Counted from the first letter of the stretch, positions 54,701-59,985 are shown. The stretch: DNA of 64,000 nt from Micrasema longulum (GCA_022494885.1 JAGVSM010003801.1:1-64000), one strand, 5' to 3'. Notes: generated from the sequence alone by a model not told the origin. Numbers and translations: made by a program.

Positions 54701-57649
54701 AAAACCCACTTGTTCTCTAAATCATTTGAATAAATCCGTAGCACGTGACAGCAAAATAAATTATTTTAATTAAATTACAAATTTAAAAGCTACAATTAAA
54801 TAAACTTAAAAATAGAATCACCATGTCAAGCGCCCTTGAGGTATTTTATTACGAAAATGGCGCTACATAAGTTATCCATAATTAATTAATTAATTAAGGA
54901 GGGGAGGGGAGATGTGCATATTTATTATTATAATGTCTACTAAGTTACATAATGCATTTTTAGTGTAAATTTTAAATCTGTATGAAAACATTTCTCCACA
55001 ATATCCATATTGATTTTGAACATACAATAAATTATTCTAAATCCTTTTCATATATTATTATCGGTATTCGTAGTATGTGATATTTCCCTATGTAATCTTG
55101 TTACATACAATAAAAACTAAAAATTTAAGTATTTTCCGTCTGGACATTACATTTCTAAATATTCCACAATAGACAAGGTTGTTTTATGTTACGCGACTCG
55201 CTCGGATCAACAGCTAATAAAAACAATTAGGTATTTATAAATCGAATACACCTCAAGTTCATTAACTGCTAATATTATGTTTTATGCAGTGCGGAAGATT
55301 AACACAGACGATACTTTCACTCGTTGAACGCTTCGATACATAATTCATTATGTAACAAATAGCGCATTTGAAATCAAGTTTTTCTATTGAGATGCGAATG
55401 AATTGAAATTTAATGATAATTGACATGCCCTCAGTTATAAACTTTTCTTCGTCAATGTTTATGTGAATTTATGGCGGAAGTGATTGACAACGTGAAACGT
55501 CTTCACAACATTCAAAAGTTGTTTTTTTTTTTTGCTTACTAAAACTTAATAGGGAAGCGTCAGCGTTCTGACGTCAGGTATTCTGGGCTACATTTTGGCT
55601 TTTCAACTGAGCACGTGCGAGAGAATTGGCAGCATGGCAGCTGGCAGCTTCCGTCAACCACTTCCTTTTTCGAGCGGCAAAAGAATCAAACGCGCCGGTG
55701 TTGCCACAGCTCTGCTTCGATAATGCAGGTTTGTTATTAACAATTTAAAATGCTATCAGTAACGGGGCTTGTTTACCCAAGTTTCTACGCATCTAAACTG
55801 ACTCGTTACACCATATAGGGCATAAAGGAACCGATAGATTCGCTCAAGTATTCCGCTACACCACACTGCTCCGATTGTTTGATTTATCATTAATGCTTAG
55901 CTCGAATATTGATCTGTAATTTTCCATATGTGATTTTTCAAATATATATATATAAATAAATAAATCTGTGCATTGGAATTGGCAGTTTTTCTTATTTTCA
56001 AATAAAATAAAATAATAACTTCCACAAAAATAATCGTTCTGCTAAAATTAACACATTCTTAATGACTTTGATATGTACGTTAATTAATTCCATAAAGTGG
56101 TTTGTTTCAATGCATCACAAACGTATCATTGTTAAACCTTTCGAGTGTAATAAATGTTTTTTTATAGCATTAATTTGTTTAATTATAAATCTCAACAAGT
56201 CACTCGTATACATAAAATTCCTGATTACAACTCTGATCGTGACAGTTTAAAAAAATTATATTTTGTTAATTAGCGATACCAATTAATATAATTGCACTCA
56301 AGTGCCGCTGATTAAGTCGCTTATTCGTACGATTACAAATATTTTTTCAGGCATAAAAATACATTTCAAAAACTTAATTGAACATATAACTACAGAGATC
56401 CAGAACATTTTAGAGAAGGAAATAAGGTCTAGGCATTTACAGGACTTATCACCTGTCATTGGCTATTTTATATGGCCGCTTTACACTCTTTAAACTTCCA
56501 TTTTCCTTAAATTCTTCAATCTTTTAATTTTTGTAAAGTTTTAACTTTAAGCCGGAACCTTTATTTATGTGAAGATAGAACGCCTATTTAATATATATTT
56601 GTATGAAGACCTCGCTTCCTCTACATTTATACATCTTCTCATGCACGCACGCCAATTATTCCTACTCTTGACATGTCCATCTTCAAGAATTTGTTACATT
56701 TAATAATGCCAAATCTTTCTTGGTCTCTCTCGTTTTCTGCACCCATCATTATTCGTATCGTAAATCTTTAAGTGGTTCTTTACAGTCCATTTGCTGCACA
56801 TGTCCAAACCAACGCAGAACTCCTTTCTTGATTTTGTTAATAATACTCATCTCAGTTTTAGGTAATGTACGGATCTCGACATTCCTGCACCTAAAGTTCG
56901 TAGTTCTACCACACGTTCCCACGAAAATATTTTATGTTGTAGGAGAAATAGTAAAAAATAGGAAGGGGATGAAAGGAGGGGCGTCAGTCGGTTAGTGGTT
57001 ATATACATTCATTTATATACATTATGTACATTTAATAACATTAAGTAAAATGTTTGACCACAAAGTTAATGCTTCAAATGTGAATAATATGAAAATCATC
57101 ATGTTTGATTCCACGTGTTCATATTTATTTGACGTTTATTTATCAGTGTGGCCATTATGAAGTAAAGTGTAAACGTAAGCAAAAAAAATAATCCCCAAAT
57201 TAATTACTCCCTAGGGGGTAGAGAAGATTCAAAATACCAGCCCTGGTCCTGACACACAAAATGGTGACATCAAATTAATATGAGCCCATTGCCAATTAAA
57301 AAATGAACTTACTTTAAAGGTGAAGTTAACTCATTGCTTATATTACCTTATTTTCTAATTCTTTGTGTACAAAACATCCATGTCAATTAATTTCAAAACA
57401 TTTTATTGATAACTAGTAGGCAAAAAGCTCATCGAGTTAACTAAACTTAACTTAAGAGTTAGTTAACTTTTAATACAAAAGTTTGACCATTTTGTCAATT
57501 GCAATGGGCTTATATGTTAAAGGTCTTTACATTATGTATATTTATAAACATTTTAACTTACCAAAATGTCTGGTATAACCGTGAGTAATCTCTGCAGTTA
57601 TCAAAAAGGCTACGAATATTATTAACGTCGATGCATTGAGAATGTTCAT
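24568..57649 (-). CDS. Secreted S1-family serine protease, six exons, large loop insertion
   Basis: Exons (minus strand) are 57649-57562, 32309-32194, 29937-29831, 27601-27462, 25869-25178 and 24732-24568. They join in phase to give 435 residues. Order: a signal peptide, a short propeptide with ECGIP, an activation site after Arg (VR/IIRG), WPWQ, His in TAAHC, Asp in DIALM and Ser in GDSGGP. The full catalytic triad is present. Ten cysteines match the standard pairs, including the one tying the propeptide to CLPE. Residue 189 is Gly and residue 226 is Asp, so this is not a classical trypsin; that pair is known in brachyurin-type collagenases. Two oddities are IIRG instead of IVGG, and about 137 extra residues, rich in Lys, Arg, Asp and Asn, between CLPE and CYVTGWG. 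The physiological substrate is unknown. Confidence 0.93.
24733..25177 (-). other. Protease intron 5
   Basis: A GT-AG intron of 445 bp (donor GTAAGA). A short eroded family D-like stretch at 24885-24960 (GATGGAGAATATTTGAG) may be present. Confidence 0.6.
25178..25869 (-). CDS. Protease exon 5, containing the loop insertion
   Basis: Acceptor GATTTCAG, donor GTAAGA, phase 1 in and 0 out. It begins inside the DIALM codon for Ala and gives [17 protein letters not shown] and CLPE. An unusual insertion (about 25807-25358) follows, then [13 protein letters not shown], the SCLGKY helix region, [15 protein letters not shown] and the splice. No stop or frameshift interrupts 230 codons. The insertion has an NFT glycosylation site, many Lys/Arg pairs and an acidic Ser/Tyr-rich end. 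Normal relatives have about 13 residues between these two cysteines; here there are 150. Confidence 0.93.
25870..26640. other. Protease intron 4, left part; AT-rich with LINE-tail-like stretch
   Basis: 26285-26560 ends with AAGAGATCTTGCATAG and AAAACTTCATCAGAG. It resembles 37120-37330 (GAGAATCTTGTAACG, AAAACTCCCTCAGAG). Both look like the 3' ends of a minus-strand LINE family. No coding part is seen. Confidence 0.4.
26653..26920. repeat. Tandem array, four units of 67 bp
   Basis: Units begin with AAAGAAATGCG at 26653, 26720, 26787 and 26854, exactly 67 bp apart. Shared core GTTAGATAAGCATCCCTTCT and GATAGATC. It lies in protease intron 4. Confidence 0.9.
27355..27420 (-). repeat. SINE family B fragment
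   Basis: GGAGCGAACCTTGGACCTC and AGAGTCCGCGAACC match the tRNA-like head of SINE B in minus orientation. The remainder is absent. Confidence 0.45.
27460..27461 (-). promoter_or_regulatory. Non-canonical GC splice donor of protease intron 4
   Basis: Reading the minus strand, the exon ends GATATAG and the intron starts GCAAGT. With acceptor ATTTCAG at 25870 this joins GAT ATA G/CC to give Asp-Ile-Ala, the exact DIA motif of the family. No GT nearby keeps the frame. The rest of the donor is a perfect AG/GCAAGT, as expected for GC-AG introns. Confidence 0.88.
27462..27601 (-). CDS. Protease exon 4 (up to catalytic Asp)
   Basis: Acceptor CCCACCAG, phase 2 in, 1 out. It encodes [31 protein letters not shown] and HHYQHDI. 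The Asp is the catalytic triad member, completed as DIALM by the next exon. It is GC-richer than its flanks. Confidence 0.93.
27602..27834. other. Protease intron 3, start
   Basis: Short AT-rich stretch with no recognised feature before a SINE C copy. Confidence 0.4.
27835..27955 (-). repeat. tRNA-derived SINE, family C, copy 3 (partial)
   Basis: ACATAAAGGTAATGTGATCA, AGGAGCCATTCC and the B-box complement GAAATCGAACCCAGGAC in minus orientation. The head is truncated. Confidence 0.6.
27960..28800. other. Intron; fragment of a CCACTAAACCGCG repeat
   Basis: 28545-28600 (GACAAGCCGATTTCGCGG, TTTAGTGGGCTTC) is the complement of 42605-42650 and similar to 31332-31365, a short dispersed repeat. The rest is AT-rich. 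Confidence 0.4.
28803..28930 (+). repeat. tRNA-derived SINE, family B, copy with internal deletion
   Basis: Head GGTTGTGGTCCCGTGGCTAG joins directly from GCGGACTC to CTACCCCAACTTC, so the B box is missing. The tail AACTCGTTGAAAATGGCC is intact. Confidence 0.8.
29195..29335 (-). repeat. tRNA-derived SINE, family C, copy 4
   Basis: Minus-strand head GTCCGCCTCGTTGATTAATGG, B-box-like GGTTTGATTCCC, end GGACTGGTACCTGGAGG. Confidence 0.75.
29336..29830. other. Intron, no feature recognised
   Basis: AT-rich sequence up to the donor of protease exon 3. Confidence 0.4.
29831..29937 (-). CDS. Protease exon 3 (catalytic His)
   Basis: Acceptor TTTTTTCAG, donor GTAAGA, phase 0 in and 2 out. It encodes [31 protein letters not shown] and VN. 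His57 and both cysteines of the histidine-loop disulfide are present. Confidence 0.95.
30215..30650 (+). repeat. Dispersed repeat G, long copy (retroelement fragment)
   Basis: A GC-richer block with GATCACACTCATAACGGTGT, CTAAGGAAAGGCAACC, CCACCAGAGGAGGCAACGGG and an AAGAAGAAGATGAT end. The last 140 bp match 20270-20400. The mini-repeat end suggests a LINE or a LINE-driven element. No RT motif is visible. Confidence 0.55.
30651..31115. other. Intron, no feature recognised
   Basis: AT-rich; AATAAAATTTATTCATTCAT at 30676 resembles a LINE tail. Confidence 0.35.
31120..31245 (-). repeat. tRNA-derived SINE, family B, diverged copy
   Basis: Minus-strand head GGTTGTGGTCCCATAATAGC, B-box-like GGTTCAAATCC and ACTTCTACCTCAACTTG. 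Confidence 0.7.
31438..31480 (+). ncRNA. Hammerhead-ribozyme-like motif
   Basis: CTGACGA fits the CUGANGA core. A 6-bp stem GAGACG/CGTCTC with loop GGTA follows, then CAAACC where GAAAC is expected. The core is one base off at G12. A weaker relative is at 23298. Its flank GGTAAGTGGTTACATG recurs (inverted) at 51653-51665. Confidence 0.4.
31481..32193. other. Intron, A-rich, no feature recognised
   Basis: Purine-rich low-complexity sequence between the ribozyme-like motif and protease exon 2. Confidence 0.4.
32194..32309 (-). CDS. Protease exon 2 (propeptide and activation site)
   Basis: Acceptor TGTTTCAG, donor GTGAGT, phase 1 in and 0 out. It encodes (E)[14 protein letters not shown], then [14 protein letters not shown] and AWPWQ. 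The Arg-Ile bond is the expected zymogen cleavage site. The Cys in CGIP should pair with the Cys of CLPE to keep the cleaved light chain attached. IIRG departs from the usual IVGG at the third position. Confidence 0.93.
32380..33190. other. Intron 1 stretch; LINE-tail-like AT repeats
   Basis: TTATTTATTTATTTATTC at about 32508 and the stretch CCTCACTGGGGTTTCCCGTG look like the 3' region of a minus-strand LINE. The mention of the same words near 6015 (GGCACGGGACACCCCAGTG, other strand) suggests a shared family. No protein is seen. Confidence 0.35.
33195..33378 (-). repeat. tRNA-derived SINE, family B, minus copy
   Basis: Complete: tail AAATATTTGCGTCCTTATGA to head GACCACAACCCGGTTC. The B-box complement TACAAACCTTGG is eroded. 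Confidence 0.85.
33500..33885 (+). repeat. Family E repeat, copy 2 (uninterrupted)
   Basis: GGTCCATGAAATACTGTCGA, GTGGCATAAAAAATATTTTT, TGCGTCACGATTCGGG, TTCTTGACGTCACA, GGCCAAACATGTCG and TTCGTAGTATGTTATATTTTCC in order. It gives the best view of the full unit. Confidence 0.75.
33990..34080 (-). repeat. Half-copy of the 59991 foldback element
   Basis: CCGCGAAACATCCGAGGAAC and CTCATTGTAAACTTTAAAG resemble the complement of the right arm of the element at 59991-60355. Confidence 0.45.
34280..34345 (-). repeat. CR1/L2-like LINE 3' tail with an AT microsatellite
   Basis: On the minus strand: CAGCGCCCTTGAGGCGATA, ACGGCGCTATAAAAATTATC, CATAT and then an (AT)n run. Same tail as 12238 (+) and 54823 (+). 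Confidence 0.75.
34361..34740. repeat. Irregular tandem repeat, four units of the GTCTTGCAGCTAC block
   Basis: The 27-bp core GTCTTGCAGCTACAGAGCGC(ATGGAC) occurs near 34366, 34449, 34595 and 34704, with shared flanks such as AGCTAGATTA and TTCTAG. Spacing is 80-150 bp. Next to a LINE tail, so it may be part of that LINE's 3' region. Confidence 0.75.
34965..35600. repeat. Foldback element of about 630 bp
   Basis: GTGAAAGGGGTCTAAAAAGT near 35020 and ACTACTTTTGGC near 35089 have complements at about 35549 and 35490. The ends share AGGGTGG/AAGGTGG. No transposase. Confidence 0.75.
35601..36110. other. Intron 1 stretch, no feature recognised
   Basis: AT-rich with A/T runs at 36060. Confidence 0.4.
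36115..36283 (-). repeat. tRNA-derived SINE, family B, minus copy
   Basis: Complete unit: tail to B-box complement GGATTCGAACCACGGACC and head CACAGGACCACAACCCGA. One of the best preserved copies. Confidence 0.88.
36566..36800 (-). other. Unrecognised minus-strand reading frame
   Basis: The frame from about 36800 to 36570 reads a plausible globular stretch ([34 protein letters not shown]). Base composition is slightly higher in GC. I do not recognise it; it may be a transposase scrap. No splice or promoter signals support a host gene. Confidence 0.25.
36801..39050. other. Intron 1 stretch, mostly featureless
   Basis: 37120-37370 resembles a minus-strand LINE 3' end (see 25870). 38640-38800 has a GC-richer patch (CTCCCCCTCCAAGCCC, CGTCCTCAGGTTTAACC) with a 61-codon minus frame. 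That frame might be a retroelement scrap but is not recognised. Confidence 0.35.
39063..39750 (+). mobile_element. LINE 3' end: C-terminal reverse-transcriptase region
   Basis: The frame 39063-39497 contains [31 protein letters not shown] and [13 protein letters not shown]. This is the typical thumb/C-terminal part of Jockey-superfamily RTs. It ends with ATAATAAATAAATA. 5'-truncated as most LINE copies are. Confidence 0.85.
40270..40770 (-). mobile_element. LINE 3' end, minus strand
   Basis: Reading from about 40740 down: [27 protein letters not shown] and [13 protein letters not shown], the usual C-terminal pattern (LRSS, IP, A..LWN.L) of Jockey/CR1 RTs. Broken by small shifts. No RT core is left. 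Confidence 0.75.
40771..41890. other. Intron 1 stretch, no feature recognised
   Basis: AT-rich; no coding, RNA or clear repeat. Confidence 0.4.
41894..42130. repeat. 237-bp inverted-repeat MITE
   Basis: Arms of about 45 bp: ATTAAAATACGTTGGAACTT, CCCTCAAACTAGGGTTAAAA at the left and the complement at 42086-42130, with only a few mismatches. Confidence 0.85.
42135..42475 (+). repeat. Family E repeat, copy 3
   Basis: TAGCATAAAAAATATTTTTA, ATTAGCCACGCCCCTAA, ATCTTGACGTCACAAC and ATCGTAGTATGTAATATTTC in order. It abuts the MITE on its left, which may have inserted into the 5' end. Confidence 0.72.
42970..43940. repeat. Family D cluster: two direct units and an inverted arm
   Basis: CAACAATATTTTGAG starts at about 42970 and again at 43364, so the unit is about 393 bp. 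From a palindrome centre near 43564 (CACACTGTGTAA...TTACACAGTGTG) the sequence runs backwards in inverted orientation to 43940. A LINE tail interrupts that arm at 43622-43861. Confidence 0.85.
43622..43861 (+). mobile_element. RTE-like LINE 3' tail inserted with an 8-bp duplication
   Basis: Translation gives the common C-terminal RT tail: [20 protein letters not shown], then [11 protein letters not shown] and GKAYVQHWT, followed by (GAT/TGA)n. One in-frame TGA replaces the usual Arg after DIR. AAGCCCTG stands at 43614-43621 and again at 43862-43869, a target-site duplication. Clade assignment to RTE-like elements is from the mini-repeat tail and is inference. Confidence 0.88.
43941..44420. 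other. Intron 1 stretch with a GC-richer unidentified block
   Basis: 44080-44390 is GC-richer (GAGCGCGTCTGGTTGACTCG, CCGGTTTGGGACCGAATGG) but encodes no recognised protein. Probably a retroelement remnant. Confidence 0.3.
44425..45680. repeat. Family F repeat ends around an A-rich insert
   Basis: 44455-44520 has CCTGTAGCTCAATCACAAAT and ATTGACGTGCTAA. 45375-45680 has ATCATGCTATTTATTGCATT, GGCAAGCCAAATGTCAAG and AAGCACGTCGATATTTATTT ending in GATTGAGCTAC. The latter is the inverted counterpart of 58240-58620. Between lies a long A-rich stretch (44530-45180) that looks like a minus-strand LINE 3' region. Confidence 0.55.
45835..46003 (-). repeat. tRNA-derived SINE, family B, minus copy
   Basis: Complete and well preserved: AAATATTTGCGTTCTTATGA to GGGATTCGAACCACAGACC and CACAGGACCACAACCCGA. 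Confidence 0.9.
46040..46330 (+). mobile_element. LINE 3' end, plus strand
   Basis: One frame reads SPVYLRELF, stop, then [18 protein letters not shown] and [18 protein letters not shown]. This is the C-terminal signature of Jockey/CR1-type RTs. Short stops show it is dead. Confidence 0.75.
46592..46632 (-). ncRNA. Hammerhead-like motif downstream of the Penelope-like remnant
   Basis: Minus strand: CCTTGATAAAG, a 5-bp stem AAGCT/AGCTT with loop TGTAT, then TGAAACCGGTCGG. GAAAC...GTC matches the 3' core and cleavage triplet of Penelope-associated hammerheads. The 5' core carries an extra T and a G-to-A change, so it is decayed. Position after the endonuclease fits the terminal repeat of such elements. 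Confidence 0.5.
46860..47835 (-). mobile_element. Penelope-like element fragment (RT end plus GIY-YIG endonuclease)
   Basis: Reading the minus strand from 47835, [10 protein letters not shown] and the RT catalytic YVDDIF (47697-47680) are followed by RT-thumb-like [13 protein letters not shown] and [18 protein letters not shown] (47116 downward) and YIGK (47077 downward) come next, and after a shift KEHLRC and FANHL. RT followed by GIY-YIG is diagnostic of Penelope-like elements. It is 5'-truncated, has a stop or shift after FLNFLKK, and has another in an A-run after YIG. No longer functional. Confidence 0.88.
47875..47985 (-). repeat. Family D fragment
   Basis: GAGAAGGTTTTTCCTCTCTG and CTCCCTAGGGAGGAAATCC to ACATACTCAAA match the outer part of family D. 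Confidence 0.7.
47995..48105 (-). repeat. tRNA-derived SINE, family B, minus copy (tail truncated)
   Basis: AATAACTCATTATAAATTAG, GGGTTCGAACCTCGGACC and CACGGGACCACTACCCGA. Confidence 0.85.
48205..48490. repeat. Family D perfect-looking foldback
   Basis: The left arm GAGAAGGGAATATGGAAGTC...TTGGCTGGTTTA (to about 48372) is mirrored by TAAACCAGCCAATGACAGG...TTCCCTTCTC after it. The two arms of about 110 bp meet around 48382 with GTGTGTAAAGTAACCACTT between. Confidence 0.85.
48491..49689. other. Intron 1 stretch with LINE-tail and family D scraps
   Basis: 48770-49020 (TATGCATAGAGGAGAGGGGA, TGGAAAGGAAAGAAG) resembles 62455-62490 and looks like a minus-strand LINE 3' region. 49045-49120 has family D words (GATGTTCAAACACAGGC, AAAGTGGCC). 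A 77-codon minus frame at 49334 is not recognised. Confidence 0.4.
49690..49875 (-). repeat. tRNA-derived SINE, family C, best preserved copy
   Basis: Minus strand: GTCAGCCTTGTGGTGTAATGG, TCGCGGGTTCGATTCCCG (intact B box), TTGATTTGGAATATTTATT and GGACTGGTACCTGAAGCG. Confidence 0.88.
50640..50875 (+). mobile_element. LINE 3' end inside the TIR element
   Basis: GATTTAAGGTCATTTATAAA, TTGCCATTTGGCAATAAGCC and the TTAAATAAATAAATAAA tail match, in inverted orientation, the LINE tail at 51755-51970. Confidence 0.8.
50895..51290. repeat. Tandem array, about eight units of 47 bp
   Basis: GTCTAGG recurs at 50987, 51034, 51081, 51128, 51175 and 51222, exactly 47 bp apart. Each unit contains TTTCGGCCAATACTAGATTA and GAAGTCAAAATTCA. 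Outer units are more diverged. Confidence 0.95.
51755..52620 (-). mobile_element. LINE 3' end with RT C-terminal region, minus strand
   Basis: From 52609 down: [34 protein letters not shown] and [18 protein letters not shown]. In a continuing frame [15 protein letters not shown] (about 52125-52080) follows. The 3' tail at 51755-51970 equals the plus-strand tail at 50640-50875. Jockey-type; truncated at its 5' end. Confidence 0.88.
52621..53530. other. Intron 1 stretch, no feature recognised
   Basis: A GC-richer patch at 52925-52990 (GCGTTGACTTCAGTTAAGCG, GGGACATGGTGGGGGGATT) encodes nothing I recognise. Confidence 0.35.
53540..55110 (+). repeat. Family E repeat, copy 4, split by a LINE
   Basis: The left part 53540-53785 (GTCTATGAAATGCTGTCC, ATTGGCCACGCTCCTAG, CCTTGACGCCACAAC) and the right part 54960-55110 (ATATCCATATTGATTTTGAA, TTCGTAGTATGTGATATTTC) flank a CR1/L2-like LINE copy. 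Confidence 0.7.
54075..54900 (+). pseudogene. CR1/L2-like LINE RT C-terminal region, frameshifted
   Basis: Three frames continue one another: [20 protein letters not shown] (to about 54210), [20 protein letters not shown] (from 54219), and [20 protein letters not shown] with [19 protein letters not shown] (to 54664). At least two frameshifts. The 3' tail at 54823-54900 has CGCCCTTGAGGTATTTTATT, AATGGCGCTACATAA and an ATTA microsatellite. Confidence 0.9.
55111..55560. other. Intron 1 stretch, no feature recognised
   Basis: AT-rich with no recognised element. Confidence 0.4.
55565..55730 (+). promoter_or_regulatory. GC-richer island with a CRE palindrome; possible promoter or 5' exon
   Basis: TGACGTCA at 55569-55576 and the E-box GCACGTGC near 55612 lie in a GC-richer patch that stands out from its surroundings. 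A 29-codon frame (55634-55723) ends at TAA just before a possible donor AG/GTTTGT at 55729. It lies inside protease intron 1, 1.8 kb from its first exon and on the opposite strand. No transcript evidence. Confidence 0.3.
56390..56580 (+). repeat. Family D fragment, diverged
   Basis: GGTCTAGGCATTTACAGG, ACCTGTCATTGGCTATTTTA and GCCGGAACCTTTATTTATG. Confidence 0.65.
56590..56910 (-). mobile_element. Degenerate LINE-derived RT tail, minus strand
   Basis: From about 56890 down a frame reads [20 protein letters not shown] and VQQMD, the common [10 protein letters not shown] pattern at the C-terminus of several non-LTR RTs. The rest is broken by stops. Confidence 0.65.
56911..57561. other. Intron 1, left end; no feature recognised
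   Basis: CAGTCGGTTAGTGGTTATAT at about 56986 recalls the flank of the 31440 motif. Otherwise AT-rich. Confidence 0.35.
57562..57649 (-). CDS. Protease exon 1 (start codon and signal peptide)
   Basis: ATG at 57649-57647, then [19 protein letters not shown] and [10 protein letters not shown] short polar start, a hydrophobic core of about 11 residues and a small-residue region make a good secretory signal, with cleavage likely near Gly24. Donor GTAAGT after one base of the next codon (G). Exon 2 begins AA, giving Glu-Cys-Gly-Ile-Pro. The match of phase and sense supports the join across 25 kb. Confidence 0.8.
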
Positions 57650-58235
57650 TATGCTATTTTGTAAATTAAAGTTTCAATCACCACACTCCGGAGTACATAA
57701 TCACTTTGTTTATTTTACATTAAACGTAAAAACAACAATAAATATCCAGAAATAAATAAAAAAAAACACTGAATTTCTCTACTGGCAAAAATCACTAGTG
57801 ACAATTTTGTTTTGGTAAATTCATTATTCAATATTTTTGACACTTTCATTGGGTACAAATAAAACTCTTTTTTGTTAAAAACAGGATTATCACTTTCAAA
57901 AATACTAAAAATTGTTCATTTTAAATGTTCCCAAAAACAAACTCCCACGTTCTATAATACAATTTCACAACAAAAATTCTTGCGGTTGATTAGATTAGAT
58001 TATTTCCTTTTGGTTTGAGTTGATTTAAAAATATTTAGAACCCAACAATTCGAATTACATTATTTGCCGATATCCGGGCGGAAAAAAGAATACATTTTAA
58101 TGTGTGAATACGACGTAAAACTGTTGATAAACCCAGTACTCGACTTTATGGTAACATTCAAGATAAAATTCTTAAAATGTCATCAAGTGGAGTCATGGCA
58201 GTAATGCAAGTTTTTAAAAAATAAATATATGCAAT
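57650..58235. other. Upstream region of the protease gene
   Basis: AT-rich; no clear TATA box or initiator on the minus strand. The protease promoter should lie here by position. Confidence 0.35.
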
Positions 58236-58239
58236 TTTA

Positions 58240-58620
58240 TTTACCTAAAAATTTCAATTCTGTAGCTCAATCACAAATAACTATTGACGTGCTTAAAAAC
58301 ATGCCAAGCGTTTGAGCGATCACAATGAACAATAATGGACATGCTTAAGTTATCGCAGTCATAGGTCGACGCGTGTGTAATGTCTAATCCAACGCTCGTG
58401 TCAGTTTGTTTTTTTATTTTCCTCGTAAATAAATACAGTTCATCGGCGAAAAATCGTCGTTTACTATAAAAAATAATACAATATATTGCATTTGCAAAAT
58501 AGTAAGGAGTATTTTATACAAAAAAGTGAAAATTAAATTACAATTACTATGGCGACCGTTTTTCTTAACATTTGGCTTGTCAACCGATGGCTGAATGCAA
58601 TAAATAGCATGATAATTAAT
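58240..58620 (-). repeat. Family F repeat, minus copy
   Basis: TGTAGCTCAATCACAAATAA, GACGTGCTTAAAAACATGCC, GTAATGTCTAATCCAACGC, GGCTTGTCAACCG and TGCAATAAATAGCATGATAA. It is the inverted counterpart of 45375-45680. Confidence 0.7.
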
Positions 58621-58629
58621 AAATAAATA

Positions 58630-58870
58630 ATAATGTTTGATTATGTCCAAATGCTTACACACTGTGTAACATTCACCATTTTGCCCATGTTTGAACATCC
58701 ACATTTCCTCAACTCTTCCATCTGTTTACTTTTGTGAACTTTTGTAAACTTTTGTGGTTGAATTGGAAAATTGTTTTCGGGCGTTACCTAGTAGGTGATT
58801 TGGTTCAGCCGGATGAATCTCACCCACGTGATAAAGGTTTCAGCTCTTTTACTTCACAAAAGTCATTACT
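58630..58870. repeat. Family D fragment
   Basis: TTTGATTATGTCCAAATGC joins ACACTGTGTAACATTCACC and TTTGAACATCCACATTTCC. Then an inverted piece GTTACCTAGTAGGTGATTTG to CAGCTCTTTTACTTCACAAA. Confidence 0.75.
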
Positions 58871-59285
58871 AGTACTATTTTATGAAATATTTGTACTTCA
58901 TAATTGTGGAGTGCATCTTTAACATGCGGATAAATAGAGTAACGTGTCTATAACTTGTCTTAAAACTCTCACTCTTAATACAGGCTGATAAAAACCTGTT
59001 ATTACGTTGCTACTTCAATACATTGTCATTATTTTTTCTACAACAATACATGCATTTGTTTTTTTATCGTTACTTTTTTGTTTATAGAAAAAACGCATTA
59101 GAAAATGGCGGCAAAAATCCAGTAAGTAACTTACTTTTTTATATTTTTGCTTATTTATTATTGAAAATGCATATTTTTTGGGTGATGTTGAATTCGAATA
59201 TTATAGATACATACATTAAAATAATCAACATCGTCCCCTTTTTGCACCCAGTGGTGTAAAAGATAAACCAAATACGGTTTATCAT
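58871..59285. other. Intergenic, no gene supported
   Basis: ATGGCGGCAAAAATCCA at 59105 followed by GTAAGT resembles a tiny first exon but is only 17 bases and may be chance. Confidence 0.3.
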
Positions 59286-59289
59286 ATAT

Positions 59290-59465
59290 TACGTGAACGG
59301 AAGCTGATCAGTCCTACGTTTCAAGTGAAAGTCCAGGAACAATGAACTATTGCAGTTCAAAAAATCTTTGAAATCAATTTTTACACCCATCTTGCCAGGA
59401 ATCGAACCCAGGCCCTCAAGAATGGCAGACAAACGAATAAACCACTACTCATCAAGGCGGACTTA
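59290..59465 (-). repeat. tRNA-derived SINE, family C, copy 6
   Basis: Minus strand: GTCCGCCTTGATGAGTAGTGG, GGGTTCGATTCCTGGC (B box), end GGACTTTCACTTGAAACG. Confidence 0.75.
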
Positions 59466-59985
59466 TCTCCACTCGATTTCCGTATTCGGGACTTTTACTC
59501 GAGTCGAAAACACTCGTCCAGAGTTCTGGTTCTATGTTACACTCAGAACTGTATTCTTCATTCGCCTGGAAATTAATGAATAATATTGCGTACATTACAT
59601 GGATGTTATGAAAAACAGAAACGTTGTTAAGAATGGTTTGAAATTTTGTTTTACGCAAATCACAGTTTTTCAATATTATACTTGTTTCATAGTTTCTGGA
59701 CTAACACATCTGATGGGAGAGACTAATTGTCTCTCTGTCGTTGACTGAGAGAGAGCCCAATGCACAATCTGGAGCGGATAAAATGATGATCACAATGGTG
59801 ACCTTTAGAAACTAAAATTCTTCTAATTGAAATAACACAAAATCAGCAATATTTATCGGGTTTCGATTGGAATTCGCATTTTAAATGCCCATTGCGCGTA
59901 TATATAAATTATTATTATTTTTAAATAAAAATTATTACTTTTTTTAACGTCATTTATAGAACACATTTAAAATACACGATGTTTA
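59466..59985. other. Intergenic, no feature recognised
   Basis: TCTCTCTGTCGTTGACTGAG and GAGAGAGC at 59728-59756 form a weak hairpin. Otherwise AT-rich. Confidence 0.35.

Larger units (their letters stand above)
32310..57561 (-). other. Protease intron 1, about 25 kb, filled with repeats
   Basis: The signal-peptide exon ends in G and exon 2 starts with AA, which together give Glu before CGIP. A direct join is therefore consistent. I see no further exon between, but a small in-phase exon could be missed. It contains the LINE, SINE, foldback and Penelope-like features listed below. Confidence 0.7.
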
